A DNA stretch of 64,000 nt from Bacteroidia bacterium. GTDB taxonomy: Bacteria > Bacteroidota > Bacteroidia > B-17B0 > Aurantibacillaceae. Location: contig JAEUTQ010000038.1 of NCBI GenBank assembly GCA_016787445.1, positions 1-64,000 of the forward strand. The letters run 5' to 3'. A program made the position numbers and the translations under genes. Under the pieces are notes generated by a model. The model worked only from the letters and a program-made list of their open reading frames with translations, was not told where the DNA came from and did no database searches. Of the stretch, positions 42,801 through 49,407 are shown piece by piece; position 1 is the first letter of the stretch; each line of letters starts with the position of its first letter.

Positions 42801-45398
42801 AACAAATGTATAAGTTGGTGTTCCTCCACCCGCACTTCCTGATAAAGAAGCGTTACAATTTCCGAAGCAAGAAATTGAAGTTGTATTTGCTGAAACAGTT
42901 AACGCATTAGGTTGAGCAATATTATAAGTTTGTGTTCTTACACAACCTCCGGCATCACGTACAAATAATGTGTAAACTCCTGCGCACAATCCATTATAAG
43001 GCGGATTAGTAGTTACGGTTGAACTTGCAGACGCTAATGTAAATGTATAAGGTGCTCCACTTCCTCCGCTCGGGGTAGAGTTAATCACACCGGTACATAC
43101 ATTATTACACGTTAAACTTGTTGTAGTAACGTTCTGATTAATCTGAATAGGTTGAGTAATTGTGAAAGTCGTGTTAGCCGCACATAAACTTGCATCTCTT
43201 ACTGCAATCGTGTAGTTACCTGCGCATAAATTGGTAACTGTAGCTGTGCCTTGTCCGGTTGGGTTACCCGGCGACCATGTATAAGTAAAACCACCATTTC
43301 CACCGGAAGCATTAGCGACTGCAGAGCCCGTACAAACACCAAAACAAGTAATGCTTGCAGAGTTAACTGTTAGAGTTATTGGTGGCGGCTGAGTGATTGT
43401 AATAACAGTAGGTGTAGTTACACATAAAGATGCGTCTGTAACTGTTAAAGTATAATTACCTGCGCATAAATTAGTAATGTTTGCTGATGTTGAAGAAAAT
43501 CCGGAAGGACCCGACCAGCTTATAACGTACGGCGGCACTCCTCCACTTGGATTAGCATTAGCAGAACCATTACAGGTTCCGTTACAGGTTGCATTAGTAA
43601 ATGTAGGATTTGCTGTGAGTGTTGGAGGAGCAGTAATTGAAAACGTTCTTGTTATAGTACATCCTTTTGAGTCAGCGATGGAAACCGTATAGTTAGCAGG
43701 AGCCGGTGTTAAGGAACCACATAAACCTGTTGCCAGTGATGTTCCTTGTCCGCCACCCGGTGCAGGCGACCATGTATAGGTATAACCCGGAGAACCACCG
43801 CTTGCAGTTACAGACGCGCTTGCATTACATAATCCACCACAAGTCACATTAGTTTGTGATTGTGTTGCGGTTACTGATGTTGCAGGTTGAGAAATTGTAA
43901 AAGTAGTGCTTACGCTACACGTATTAATATCACGAATTATAACCGTATTATTTCCTACACATAGGCCATTTAATCCGGCCGTATTGCCAGAAGGTATGGA
44001 AACCGTTGTTCCTGAAGGAAGCCATGTTGCTGTATATGTACCAAGATTACCACCTGTAGGAGAAACGGAAGCTGAACCCGTACATTGACCAAAACATGAA
44101 ATACTTTGAGTAACAAGATTTGGTAAAATCGGATTTGGTTGCGTCATGGTGACAGTTTCACTGTAAGTACAGCCCTTACTATCTGTAATATTTAAAGTAT
44201 AATTACCCGCACACAAATTAGTTAAGTTAGCTCCAATGGCAGTTGTAAATGTTTGTCCACCCGGAGTTACGGTACCGGAATAATTTGGTGTACCACCTGA
44301 AATAAACCCGCTGATAAAACCATTACAAGCTCCGTTACAACTTGGCTGTGTTACTGCTAATGGAGTAAAATCCAAATCCGCCATTACCATGGCTATCTGA
44401 AAAAATCCAACCACGCCAAGAGTTGCATCCGTGACTGCAATTTGATATAAGGAACCGCATTTACAAAGATTATTTAAAGAAAAAGTTGTTGGTGCGTTTA
44501 TTGAAGTTGCAGTTGGCGCAGCTGTACAACCTGCAGGCCATCCGGGATAGGAAATAAAATAAGGATTAGAAACGCAACCGGCATCAAAAGTAAAAGAGAT
44601 TACACCGTTACAAATATTAGGACAAGTAGGAAGTGTTACAGCAGTTGTAATTCCACAAGCTAATATTTTCTGTTCACCCGATTTTACTTTTGAAGGATCA
44701 TTAAATACCGGAGGAACTTTGTAAAGTTGTGGATCCGACTTTTTCGCTAATAAAAAATAATCCTTGGCATTAACAGTTGCCAAATTGGAAATACTGATTT
44801 TATTTGAAATTGTAGTTCCAGAATTAATGAATGAAACGTTTGAATTATCAGAGGCGATGAAATCGTTGCATTTTAAGTACCCGTTTAATAACTCAAATTT
44901 TCCGCCATTAACATAAATGTTCTTTTTCGTTTGTAGTTGAGAAATTTCCCAATTACCGTTTTCAAAAACAATATCACTATTCAACTCGCCAAAAGCAGCG
45001 TAGATTGTGTTTTTCTGACTTGAATTACTCTTAAAAACTAATTTAGTTTGAGCATCGAAGCGTGTGGCATTACTTAATTTAAAATTTCCTGCAATCACAA
45101 GTTCAGTACTTGCATCACCGACAACATAAATCTTTGTTTTATTATTAAAGTAAATTGAACGCACTTCATTCTTACCCACCAATTCAATAACATTGTCTGC
45201 TGAGTAATTATCGAAAACTACATCTGAATTAATATCCGGCGCTTTAAAAATCGGATTACCTCCGCTTGTTAATGACCAATGTTTCGGATCATTCCATTTA
45301 CCTGAACCACCCACCCAATAATACGTTTGAGCAAAAGAAGCTGTAAGGGAAAAAAATAAAATAAGTGAGTATAAATGTCTTTTCACGCGAAGTGTCAT
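36867..45398 (-). CDS. Giant SprB-repeat surface protein with T9SS type B (CHU_C) domain
   Basis: A 2843-residue secreted adhesin. Layout: signal peptide (1-~23); an N-terminal module with YYWVGGSGKWNDPKHWS (about 25-245) of beta-helix-like strands; a degenerate SprB repeat (250-345); 29 SprB repeats (~345-2591, mean 77 residues); two Ig/PKD-like modules (~2592-2750); and a gliding motility-associated type B C-terminal domain (~2754-2843, IPNGFSPNSDGKNDTW and VYNRWGEQLFYS). SprB of F. johnsoniae is the mobile gliding adhesin; this one is shorter and its repeats carry four rather than two cysteines. The type B domain and adjacent PorP/SprF imply export through T9SS. Gliding itself is not proven. 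Confidence 0.94.
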   Translation of the reverse strand: MTLRVKRHLYSLILFFSLTASFAQTYYWVGGSGKWNDPKHWSLTSGGNPIFKAPDINSDVVFDNYSADNVIELVGKNEVRSIYFNNKTKIYVVGDASTELVIAGNFKLSNATRFDAQTKLVFKSNSSQKNTIYAAFGELNSDIVFENGNWEISQLQTKKNIYVNGGKFELLNGYLKCNDFIASDNSNVSFINSGTTISNKISISNLATVNAKDYFLLAKKSDPQLYKVPPVFNDPSKVKSGEQKILACGITTAVTLPTCPNICNGVISFTFDAGCVSNPYFISYPGWPAGCTAAPTATSINAPTTFSLNNLCKCGSLYQIAVTDATLGVVGFFQIAMVMADLDFTPLAVTQPSCNGACNGFISGFISGGTPNYSGTVTPGGQTFTTAIGANLTNLCAGNYTLNITDSKGCTYSETVTMTQPNPILPNLVTQSISCFGQCTGSASVSPTGGNLGTYTATWLPSGTTVSIPSGNTAGLNGLCVGNNTVIIRDINTCSVSTTFTISQPATSVTATQSQTNVTCGGLCNASASVTASGGSPGYTYTWSPAPGGGQGTSLATGLCGSLTPAPANYTVSIADSKGCTITRTFSITAPPTLTANPTFTNATCNGTCNGSANANPSGGVPPYVISWSGPSGFSSTSANITNLCAGNYTLTVTDASLCVTTPTVITITQPPPITLTVNSASITCFGVCTGSAVANASGGNGGFTYTWSPGNPTGQGTATVTNLCAGNYTIAVRDASLCAANTTFTITQPIQINQNVTTTSLTCNNVCTGVINSTPSGGSGAPYTFTLASASSTVTTNPPYNGLCAGVYTLFVRDAGGCVRTQTYNIAQPNALTVSANTTSISCFGNCNASLSGSAGGGTPTYTFVWTTPTSTINGAVINGQCAGNFTLTVTDANGCTTNTAVTITQPTDVTVALTPNPPSCNNGCNGSITSTVSGGTPAYTYNWSTGSTLTTVGSLCSGNYTLVVTDSRGCTKTTTTNISNPLPITITTTAVPTNCAGTCDGQGLANASGGTPGYNYSWSTVPVQTGTVASNLCSGNYVVTVTDSQGCTNSANVNITSPPTLTAAITGVQPSCNACTGAATITAGGGTPAFTYSWIPSSQTNSVATNLCVGQQTVIITDSRGCSVTRTVNIVQTVSVNITTTGTVLTCNNGCTGAASANASGGTLPYTYTWTSVPTQSTQVATGLCAGSYTVTVADQLGCSNTGTINFVNPPAINVTSTVTAATCNSVCNGAISVTASGGTGALSYTWSPGNPTGQGTPNVTNLCAGNYTVDIRDANNCIQTRTFTVTEPSAITSTFTSVNPTTCSGTNGSITATVGGGTPAYQFTWTPGGNTTATLTNVGAGTYTLTIRDNAGCTQTLVTTLSDPTGPTITVTSSSITCPSLCNGTASVSAVGTAPITFSWSTGATTPNISGLCQGTFAVNVSDATNCTVSQTFAIAQPPTFSLNATSFNAGCNSSCNGSITTSPAGGTPGYTVTWLPGSVTTQTLTNLCAGTYSANVTDANGCAYAQTFTITQPTSVAASVTGTNVLCNAACNGSASVTPSGGTAPYTFTWTPLPPFAGSSFPTVNGLCPGVYSVTVIDANLCQTTATVQITEPSALTGTVNVTNAICNSQCNGSASVTIGGGTPTYTFSWSGSASTTSVASNLCAGTYSSIVTDLNGCSVTTTFAITQPSPISVTATPTSPLCNSACNGSITTNVTGGTGAYSYTWIPTGTGANPTGLCPGSYTVFVRDINNCLGQNVTNLVNPLPLQANATFTNPSCNSNCNGVAISNPSNGTAPFNYTWTSVPNQNTQSATALCAGTYSVFVSDFNGCLDTQQVVLISPPTLTINPSTSAATCGTLCNGSINVAPSGGTPAYTFTWTPSVSTGSVASNICAGIYTVIVRDANNCSTTFQIPLSNSNGPSSAVVTSTNVNCNGQCTGAASVTNPVGGTAPYVIAWVPPVTSTVNPATGLCAGTYTAQITDANSCVLFQSVTITEPPLINANTTVNQPLCAGNCNGTITANASGGSPAYAYSWSTGATTSSITNICPGNYTLTVTDALSCAITQTFNLPGLVSITSTTIVTNNLCNGTCNGSILASAVSGGIGPYTFSWSDPLGQNTQQAIGLCDGTYSVTITDTQGCFNVFPGSITSPAAITMTSAITQPSCGLCNGSSTVTAIGGTAPFTYSWSNGATGVSSNSLCAGVYMITITDNNGCNQNVSLPINNSSGITGETINITNEACFNQCNGAATVTAVGGTAPITYNWLTPASTSNTLTGLCGGTYFVQMTDAQGCIRNASVTINSATDLTLTPTVTQPSCTVNNGSIVVAVTGGTPTYTFAWLPAGSTATLSNIGPGNYTVTVTDNSGCSKTLTFPINNQNGPTLVANTTSATCSGTCNAVATVSVTSGTSPFTYNWSSGTVVNSGTISTSSGLCSGVVNVTVTAANGCVSLQNLNISQPTPIVAGLPITSAPQCNGDCNGSINLVPSGGTLPYTYTWSPSGSTNPLTGLCSGTYSATITDANGCNISSTFTLVDPPVLTLTTSVVDASCNTANDGAITTTVTGGVPVYTYTWTGPSAFTNTNSSVTNILPGTYSLTLIDAAGCRKDTSILVTSTLTVLAVAGNDSTFCQTSTFTLNGSNSINGTTFNWYQVPSASPIATVVTTTVNPPVGTTTFVLEAINGTCIHRDTISITSNPLPIVDAGPNYTITVLTSTIIGGSPTGPAGGTFTWIPSSTLDNPTSSNPVASNTVNTTYTVIVTDANGCVASDTMHVHIFPEIVIPNGFSPNSDGKNDTWVIDNIIQFPDCEVEVYNRWGEQLFYSKGYGVPWDGRFKGKDLPVGTYYYIINLNHKNFPKAYTGPLTIFR
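37626..44366 (-). repeat. Array of 29 SprB repeats (protein-coding)
   Basis: About 29 units of roughly 232 bases. Each encodes C-n-x-x-C-N-G-S near the start, GGTPxYTYxWS, and a terminal N-L-C-A-G-N-Y-T-x-T-V-T-D-A-N-G-C followed by ITQP. The units are diverged at DNA level, so this is an old array rather than a recent expansion. Repeats 13 (about 41280-41520), 26 (about 38340-38540) and 29 (about 37620-37840) lack one matched pair of cysteines. Confidence 0.9.
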
Positions 45399-45543
45399 AA
45401 ACTTTGAAAGTTGTACGAATTTAAGTGTTAAAAGTTACTAAAAATTAATGCAATAAACAGGTAATTAACAATTTGCTTGTTGGAAATCTATTTATTACTT
45501 AGCGAACGGAATTATACAATTAGTTAAACCTTTCAATTACGCA

Positions 45544-46095
45544 ATGGAACACAACCCCTGGATAACAAAAAAATCAGAAGATGTTTACGAATCTCCTTGG
45601 ATTAAAGTCGTGAAACACGATGTTTTAAACCCAGCCGGAAAACCGGCTACTTATAGCGTCGTTAATTTTAAAAACCTCGCTATTGGAATTTTACCCATTG
45701 ATAATGAGGGATTTACATGGCTCGTTGGACAATGGCGCTATCCCCTGGAGGAGTATTGTTGGGAAATTCCGGAAGGTGGAGGGCCTCTTGGAATTGATCC
45801 TTTAGATTCTGCCAAACGCGAATTAAAAGAAGAAACCGGGATTGTTGCTAAAGACTTCCAAGAAATTATGCGTTTGCATTTAAGCAACTCGGCCACTAAC
45901 GAATTAGCCATTGTTTATTTAGCTAAAAATTTAGATTTTGAATCGGCCGAACCTGAAGAGAGCGAGGTTCTTCAAGTAAAACGAATTCATCTGAATGAAG
46001 CCTACAATTGGGTAATGTCAGGCAAAATTACAGATGCCATCTCTGTTGCTGCTATATTAAAAACAAAAATTATGATGGAGCAAGGACTCATTTGA
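45544..46095 (+). CDS. Nudix hydrolase (ADP-ribose pyrophosphatase-like)
   Basis: A 183-residue Nudix enzyme, most like ADP-sugar pyrophosphatases: WLVGQWRYPLEEYCWEIPEGG, then the Nudix box with the catalytic RELKEETGI. The first Glu of the canonical box (G-x5-E) appears to be replaced: GGGPLGIDPLDSAKREL has Ile at the aligned position, though the metal-binding E-E of the box is intact. It likely hydrolyses a nucleoside diphosphate linked to a sugar. The phosphosugar isomerase gene follows after 36 bases. Confidence 0.88.
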   Translation: MEHNPWITKKSEDVYESPWIKVVKHDVLNPAGKPATYSVVNFKNLAIGILPIDNEGFTWLVGQWRYPLEEYCWEIPEGGGPLGIDPLDSAKRELKEETGIVAKDFQEIMRLHLSNSATNELAIVYLAKNLDFESAEPEESEVLQVKRIHLNEAYNWVMSGKITDAISVAAILKTKIMMEQGLI

Positions 46096-46131
46096 TGTCC
46101 GATATTATTCTTACCTTTAGCTTCCCTTTTT

Positions 46132-47112
46132 ATGAAAAAGCTAGTTGAAAATTTTCCAAACCAATTACGTGAAGCATTTGATATTGCGAACGGAGCTAAA
46201 TTAACTCCTAAAAACAATATTCAAAATGTTATCATTACCGGACTTGGCGGCTCAGGCATTGGAGGTACTATTGTCAGCGAACTTGTTTCAGATAATTGTC
46301 CTGTACCTGTTACCATTAACAAAGATTATTTTTTACCGGCATTTACCGGCCCTAATACTTTAGTGATTGTTTCTTCGTACTCCGGAAATACAGAAGAAAC
46401 ACTACAAGCCATGGAGCAAGCCATTGCAAAAAAAGCGCAAGTAGTTTGTATTACCAGCGGCGGTAAAGTGGCTGAATTAGCTTCAAAAAATAATTTTGAT
46501 GTAATTACAATTCCCGGAGGAAATCCACCACGTTCTTGTATCGGTTATTCTTTAGTTCAACTAATAAAAATATTTACTTTCTATAAACTTGCTCCTGAAT
46601 CATTATTAAATGAAGTTAAAGGTTGTATTACTTTATTAGAAAGAGAAAATCAACATATCACTCAGGAAGCTCTTCATATTGCCAAAGAATTAAATAACAA
46701 ATTGCCGATTATTTATTCCTTAGGAGGAAGTGAAGGTGTGTGTGTTCGTTTCAGACAACAAATTAATGAAAACAGTAAAATGCTATGCTGGCATCATGTA
46801 TTTCCTGAAATGAATCACAATGAATTGGTAGGCTGGACTTCAAAAAATGATGCTCTAAAAGTGATCACTTTCCATACTTCTTTTGACTATGCGCGTACAA
46901 AAAAGCGTTATGAAGTGTGTAAGCCTGTATTTGAAAAATACTCTTCCGGTGTTATTGATTTAATGGCAAAAGGCCAAAATAAACTGGAGCAATTTATTTA
47001 TCTGATTAACATCGGAGATTGGATTAGTGTTTACATCGCCGAAATTAAAAATATCGATGCGGTTGAAGTAAACATTATCAATCATCTTAAAAACGAACTC
47101 TCAAAATTTTAA
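46132..47112 (+). CDS. Bifunctional phosphoglucose/phosphomannose isomerase
   Basis: A 326-residue protein with two SIS domains. Seen: VIITGLGGSGIGGTIVSELV, then IVSSYSGNTEETLQAM (sugar-phosphate binding), PPRSCIGYSLVQ, and the second SIS domain with IIYSLGGSEGVCVRFRQQINENSKM and FPEMNHNELVGW containing the catalytic His-Asn-Glu block. Interconverts glucose-6-P, fructose-6-P and mannose-6-P. lipB begins on the next base after its stop. Confidence 0.93.
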   Translation: MKKLVENFPNQLREAFDIANGAKLTPKNNIQNVIITGLGGSGIGGTIVSELVSDNCPVPVTINKDYFLPAFTGPNTLVIVSSYSGNTEETLQAMEQAIAKKAQVVCITSGGKVAELASKNNFDVITIPGGNPPRSCIGYSLVQLIKIFTFYKLAPESLLNEVKGCITLLERENQHITQEALHIAKELNNKLPIIYSLGGSEGVCVRFRQQINENSKMLCWHHVFPEMNHNELVGWTSKNDALKVITFHTSFDYARTKKRYEVCKPVFEKYSSGVIDLMAKGQNKLEQFIYLINIGDWISVYIAEIKNIDAVEVNIINHLKNELSKF

Positions 47113-47841
47113 ATGTCCAAAAACAAAGAGGTTATATTCAGCGACCTTGGTTTAATGGATTACAAAGCCTGCTGGGAGTACCAGGAGAGTTTGTTTAATA
47201 CAACGATTGAACAAAAAATCTACAATCGTAACAATAACACCTCAATCCCTACTAAAAATTATTTATTATTTGTTGAGCACCCGCATGTTTATACTTTAGG
47301 TAAAAGCGGTGATGCCGCCCATCTTTTAATTAACGATGAGGCTCTGAAACAAAAGGAAGCAACTTATTATAAAATTAACCGCGGTGGCGATATAACGTAC
47401 CACGGACCAGGGCAATTAGTTGGTTACCCTATTTTGGATCTCGACAATTTTTTCACCGACATTCATCAATTTCTCCGCTTATTGGAAGAAACAATTATTT
47501 TAACAATTGCGGAATATGGTATTAAAGGTGAGAGAAGCAAAGGGGAAACAGGCGTTTGGATTGATGTGAACGATCCTCTAAAAGCTCGTAAAATTTGTGC
47601 GTTTGGTGTTAGATGCAGTCGTTGGGTAACTATGCACGGATGGGGCTTCAACGTAAATGCAAATCTTGATTATTTTAATAATATCATTCCGTGCGGCATA
47701 CAGAACAAAGCTGTAACCAGTTTACATAAAGAGTTGGGCGTTGAAAAAGTAAATCTTGATGAAGTAAAACAAAAGTTAAAAAAACACTTCACGGCATTGT
47801 TCGAATGCAATATAGTGGAGGAACCTGTCGTTTTACCATAA
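47113..47841 (+). CDS. lipB: Octanoyl-[acyl-carrier-protein]:protein N-octanoyltransferase
   Basis: Transfers octanoate from acyl carrier protein to lipoyl domains, the first step of lipoate assembly. Signature seen: FVEHPHVYTLGKSG, NRGGDITYHGPGQLVGYPILDL, then KICAFGVRCSRWVTMHGWGFNVN and the acyl-Cys/Lys motif IIPCGIQNKAVTSL. The length of 242 residues is typical. Immediately downstream of the phosphosugar isomerase and upstream of a serine hydrolase, with gaps of zero and three bases. Confidence 0.96.
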   Translation: MSKNKEVIFSDLGLMDYKACWEYQESLFNTTIEQKIYNRNNNTSIPTKNYLLFVEHPHVYTLGKSGDAAHLLINDEALKQKEATYYKINRGGDITYHGPGQLVGYPILDLDNFFTDIHQFLRLLEETIILTIAEYGIKGERSKGETGVWIDVNDPLKARKICAFGVRCSRWVTMHGWGFNVNANLDYFNNIIPCGIQNKAVTSLHKELGVEKVNLDEVKQKLKKHFTALFECNIVEEPVVLP

Positions 47842-47844
47842 ATT

Positions 47845-49026
47845 ATGCTCAAAAAAACATTTAAGTTTTTAGTTTACTTTATAATTGGAGCCTTCCTCCT
47901 ATTCAATATCGCTATTTTAGTCAGCGGTAAGTTGTATTTATATAAAGGTATGTGGAATACCTACTTCAAAGGCAGAACGGGACCTTCCGCTACTGAATTT
48001 CAAATTTTTGAGAATAGAAAAATACATGCGCTTTCGCCTACTCCACTACATCTTTCCAAACACTATAATAGTGTTCCTCTTCCTGAAGAAACGAAAAACA
48101 TATTAGTGAATTATGCTACCCATGCCTTAGTGATGATACATAATGATAGTTTATTACACGAACAATACTGGGATGGTTATTCTGACACTTCACATACAAA
48201 TTCATTCAGCGTTTCGAAAAGTTATATGAGTGCATTATTAGGTTGTGCCTTAACGGATGGTTATATAAAAAGTATTGACGCGCCTGTTTCAACATTTATT
48301 CCCGAATTTAAAGAGAAGGGTCGCGAACATGTTACATTAAAACATTTAGTTAGCATGACCTCAGGTGTTGATTTTGATGAGAATTATGTAAATCCCTTCG
48401 CTTATCCCGCTGAAGGTTATTACGGCGAAAATTTATTAGAAGCTTCTACCAAATATCCATTGGGTGAAGAACCCGGGAAAACATTTCGCTATATGAGCGG
48501 GAACACAGCCCTTCTCGGCGTTTGCATCTCTAAAGCGGTTGGTAAACCATTGTCGGATTACTTAAGTGAACGTTTATGGAAGGAATTAGGTTGCGAACAA
48601 CCTGCCTGGTGGAGTTTGGATAAGAAAGATGGTTATGAAAAAGGATTTTGTTGCTTAAACAGCAATGCTAAAGATTTCGCACGATTAGGCATGTTGTATT
48701 TAAATTTTGGGAAATGGAACGGTAAACAAATTATTGATTCCGTTTATATCCATCAAAGTATTTTACCATATGATTGCAATGAAGAGGATGGTTGCAAAAA
48801 CAGAACGTATGGCTACAGCTGGTGGCTTACATCTTATAACAGTCTGGAAGTATTTTACGCAAGAGGAATTTTAGGACAATACATTATGTGCATTCCTAAA
48901 TATAAATTAGTGATAGTGAAATTGGGAAGAGAACGCCGTCCAAAATTAAATGATAATCATTGTCCGGATGACGTGGCAATGTGTATTGAAGCCTTTGAGA
49001 AAATGTATACTTCAAAAATTAACTAA
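47845..49026 (+). CDS. Serine hydrolase of the class C beta-lactamase/AmpH-like family
   Basis: A 393-residue envelope protein with one N-terminal hydrophobic segment (signal anchor: FKFLVYFIIGAFLLFNIAIL). The penicillin-binding fold is recognised by S-x-x-K in SFSVSKSYMSALLG, the Tyr motif in FRYMSGNTALLG (Y-x-S/N), and a late YGYSWWLT and ARGILGQYIMCIP region in place of the K-T-G box. Such proteins may act on peptidoglycan peptides or esters; beta-lactamase activity is not implied. Overlaps the convergent ferredoxin gene by eight bases. Confidence 0.86.
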   Translation: MLKKTFKFLVYFIIGAFLLFNIAILVSGKLYLYKGMWNTYFKGRTGPSATEFQIFENRKIHALSPTPLHLSKHYNSVPLPEETKNILVNYATHALVMIHNDSLLHEQYWDGYSDTSHTNSFSVSKSYMSALLGCALTDGYIKSIDAPVSTFIPEFKEKGREHVTLKHLVSMTSGVDFDENYVNPFAYPAEGYYGENLLEASTKYPLGEEPGKTFRYMSGNTALLGVCISKAVGKPLSDYLSERLWKELGCEQPAWWSLDKKDGYEKGFCCLNSNAKDFARLGMLYLNFGKWNGKQIIDSVYIHQSILPYDCNEEDGCKNRTYGYSWWLTSYNSLEVFYARGILGQYIMCIPKYKLVIVKLGRERRPKLNDNHCPDDVAMCIEAFEKMYTSKIN

Positions 49027-49348
49027 GGCCATCGCCCATAATCTTTACGGTAATTCCATCCATACTATCATTTAACTTCAACTGACAAGAAAGACGTGAA
49101 GTGTTTGTGATGTTAGGTAAAGTATCGAGCATTGCTCCTTCATCATTACTTATTTCATGTAAATTATCGTAACCTGTTATTACCTCAACATGACATGTCG
49201 CACATAAAGCCATGCCTCCGCATGTAGCAAGAATGTCGTACTCGTTACCTTTTAAAAACTCCATTAAACTTAATCCCATGTCTGTTGGAGCAACCAAAGA
49301 AGTAATTGTGTTATCAGGATTTTGAATGTTTATTGTAATATCTGCCAT
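49019..49348 (-). CDS. [2Fe-2S] ferredoxin, adrenodoxin type
   Basis: A 109-residue plant/adrenodoxin-fold ferredoxin. Cluster cysteines are in ATCGGMALCATCHVEV (C-x5-C-x2-C) and the fourth in RLSCQLKLNDSMDG. The spacing and DMGLSLMEFLKGNEYDILATCGG are typical of the adrenodoxin branch linked to Fe-S assembly or P450 systems. Electron partner unknown. A terminator separates it from the upstream PpiD-like gene, so it must have its own promoter, which I could not identify. Confidence 0.92.
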   Translation of the reverse strand: MADITINIQNPDNTITSLVAPTDMGLSLMEFLKGNEYDILATCGGMALCATCHVEVITGYDNLHEISNDEGAMLDTLPNITNTSRLSCQLKLNDSMDGITVKIMGDGLS

Positions 49349-49357
49349 GTTGGTATT

Positions 49358-49390
49358 TAAAAAAAAGCCCCGTCGTGTGGCGACAGGGCT
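49358..49390 (-). terminator. Rho-independent terminator of the PpiD-like gene
   Basis: Arms 49366-49375 and 49381-49390 form a ten-pair stem with one G-U wobble on the minus strand and a five-base loop. An eight-base T run follows on the minus strand (49365 to 49358). Confidence 0.85.
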
Positions 49391-49407
49391 TAAGTACTTA
49401 ATTAATA

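Noticed and set aside
37626-44366. Regular 230-base repetition that could be mistaken for a CRISPR or satellite array
   Set aside because: The units are long, diverged, without spacers and in one continuous reading frame that encodes SprB domains.
37000-45300. Several open frames of 60-70 residues antisense or out of frame within the giant adhesin gene (for example 40648-40854, 41173-41364, 43477-43692)
   Set aside because: They follow the repeat period and mirror the codon pattern of the adhesin; none has a recognisable domain or a promoter.
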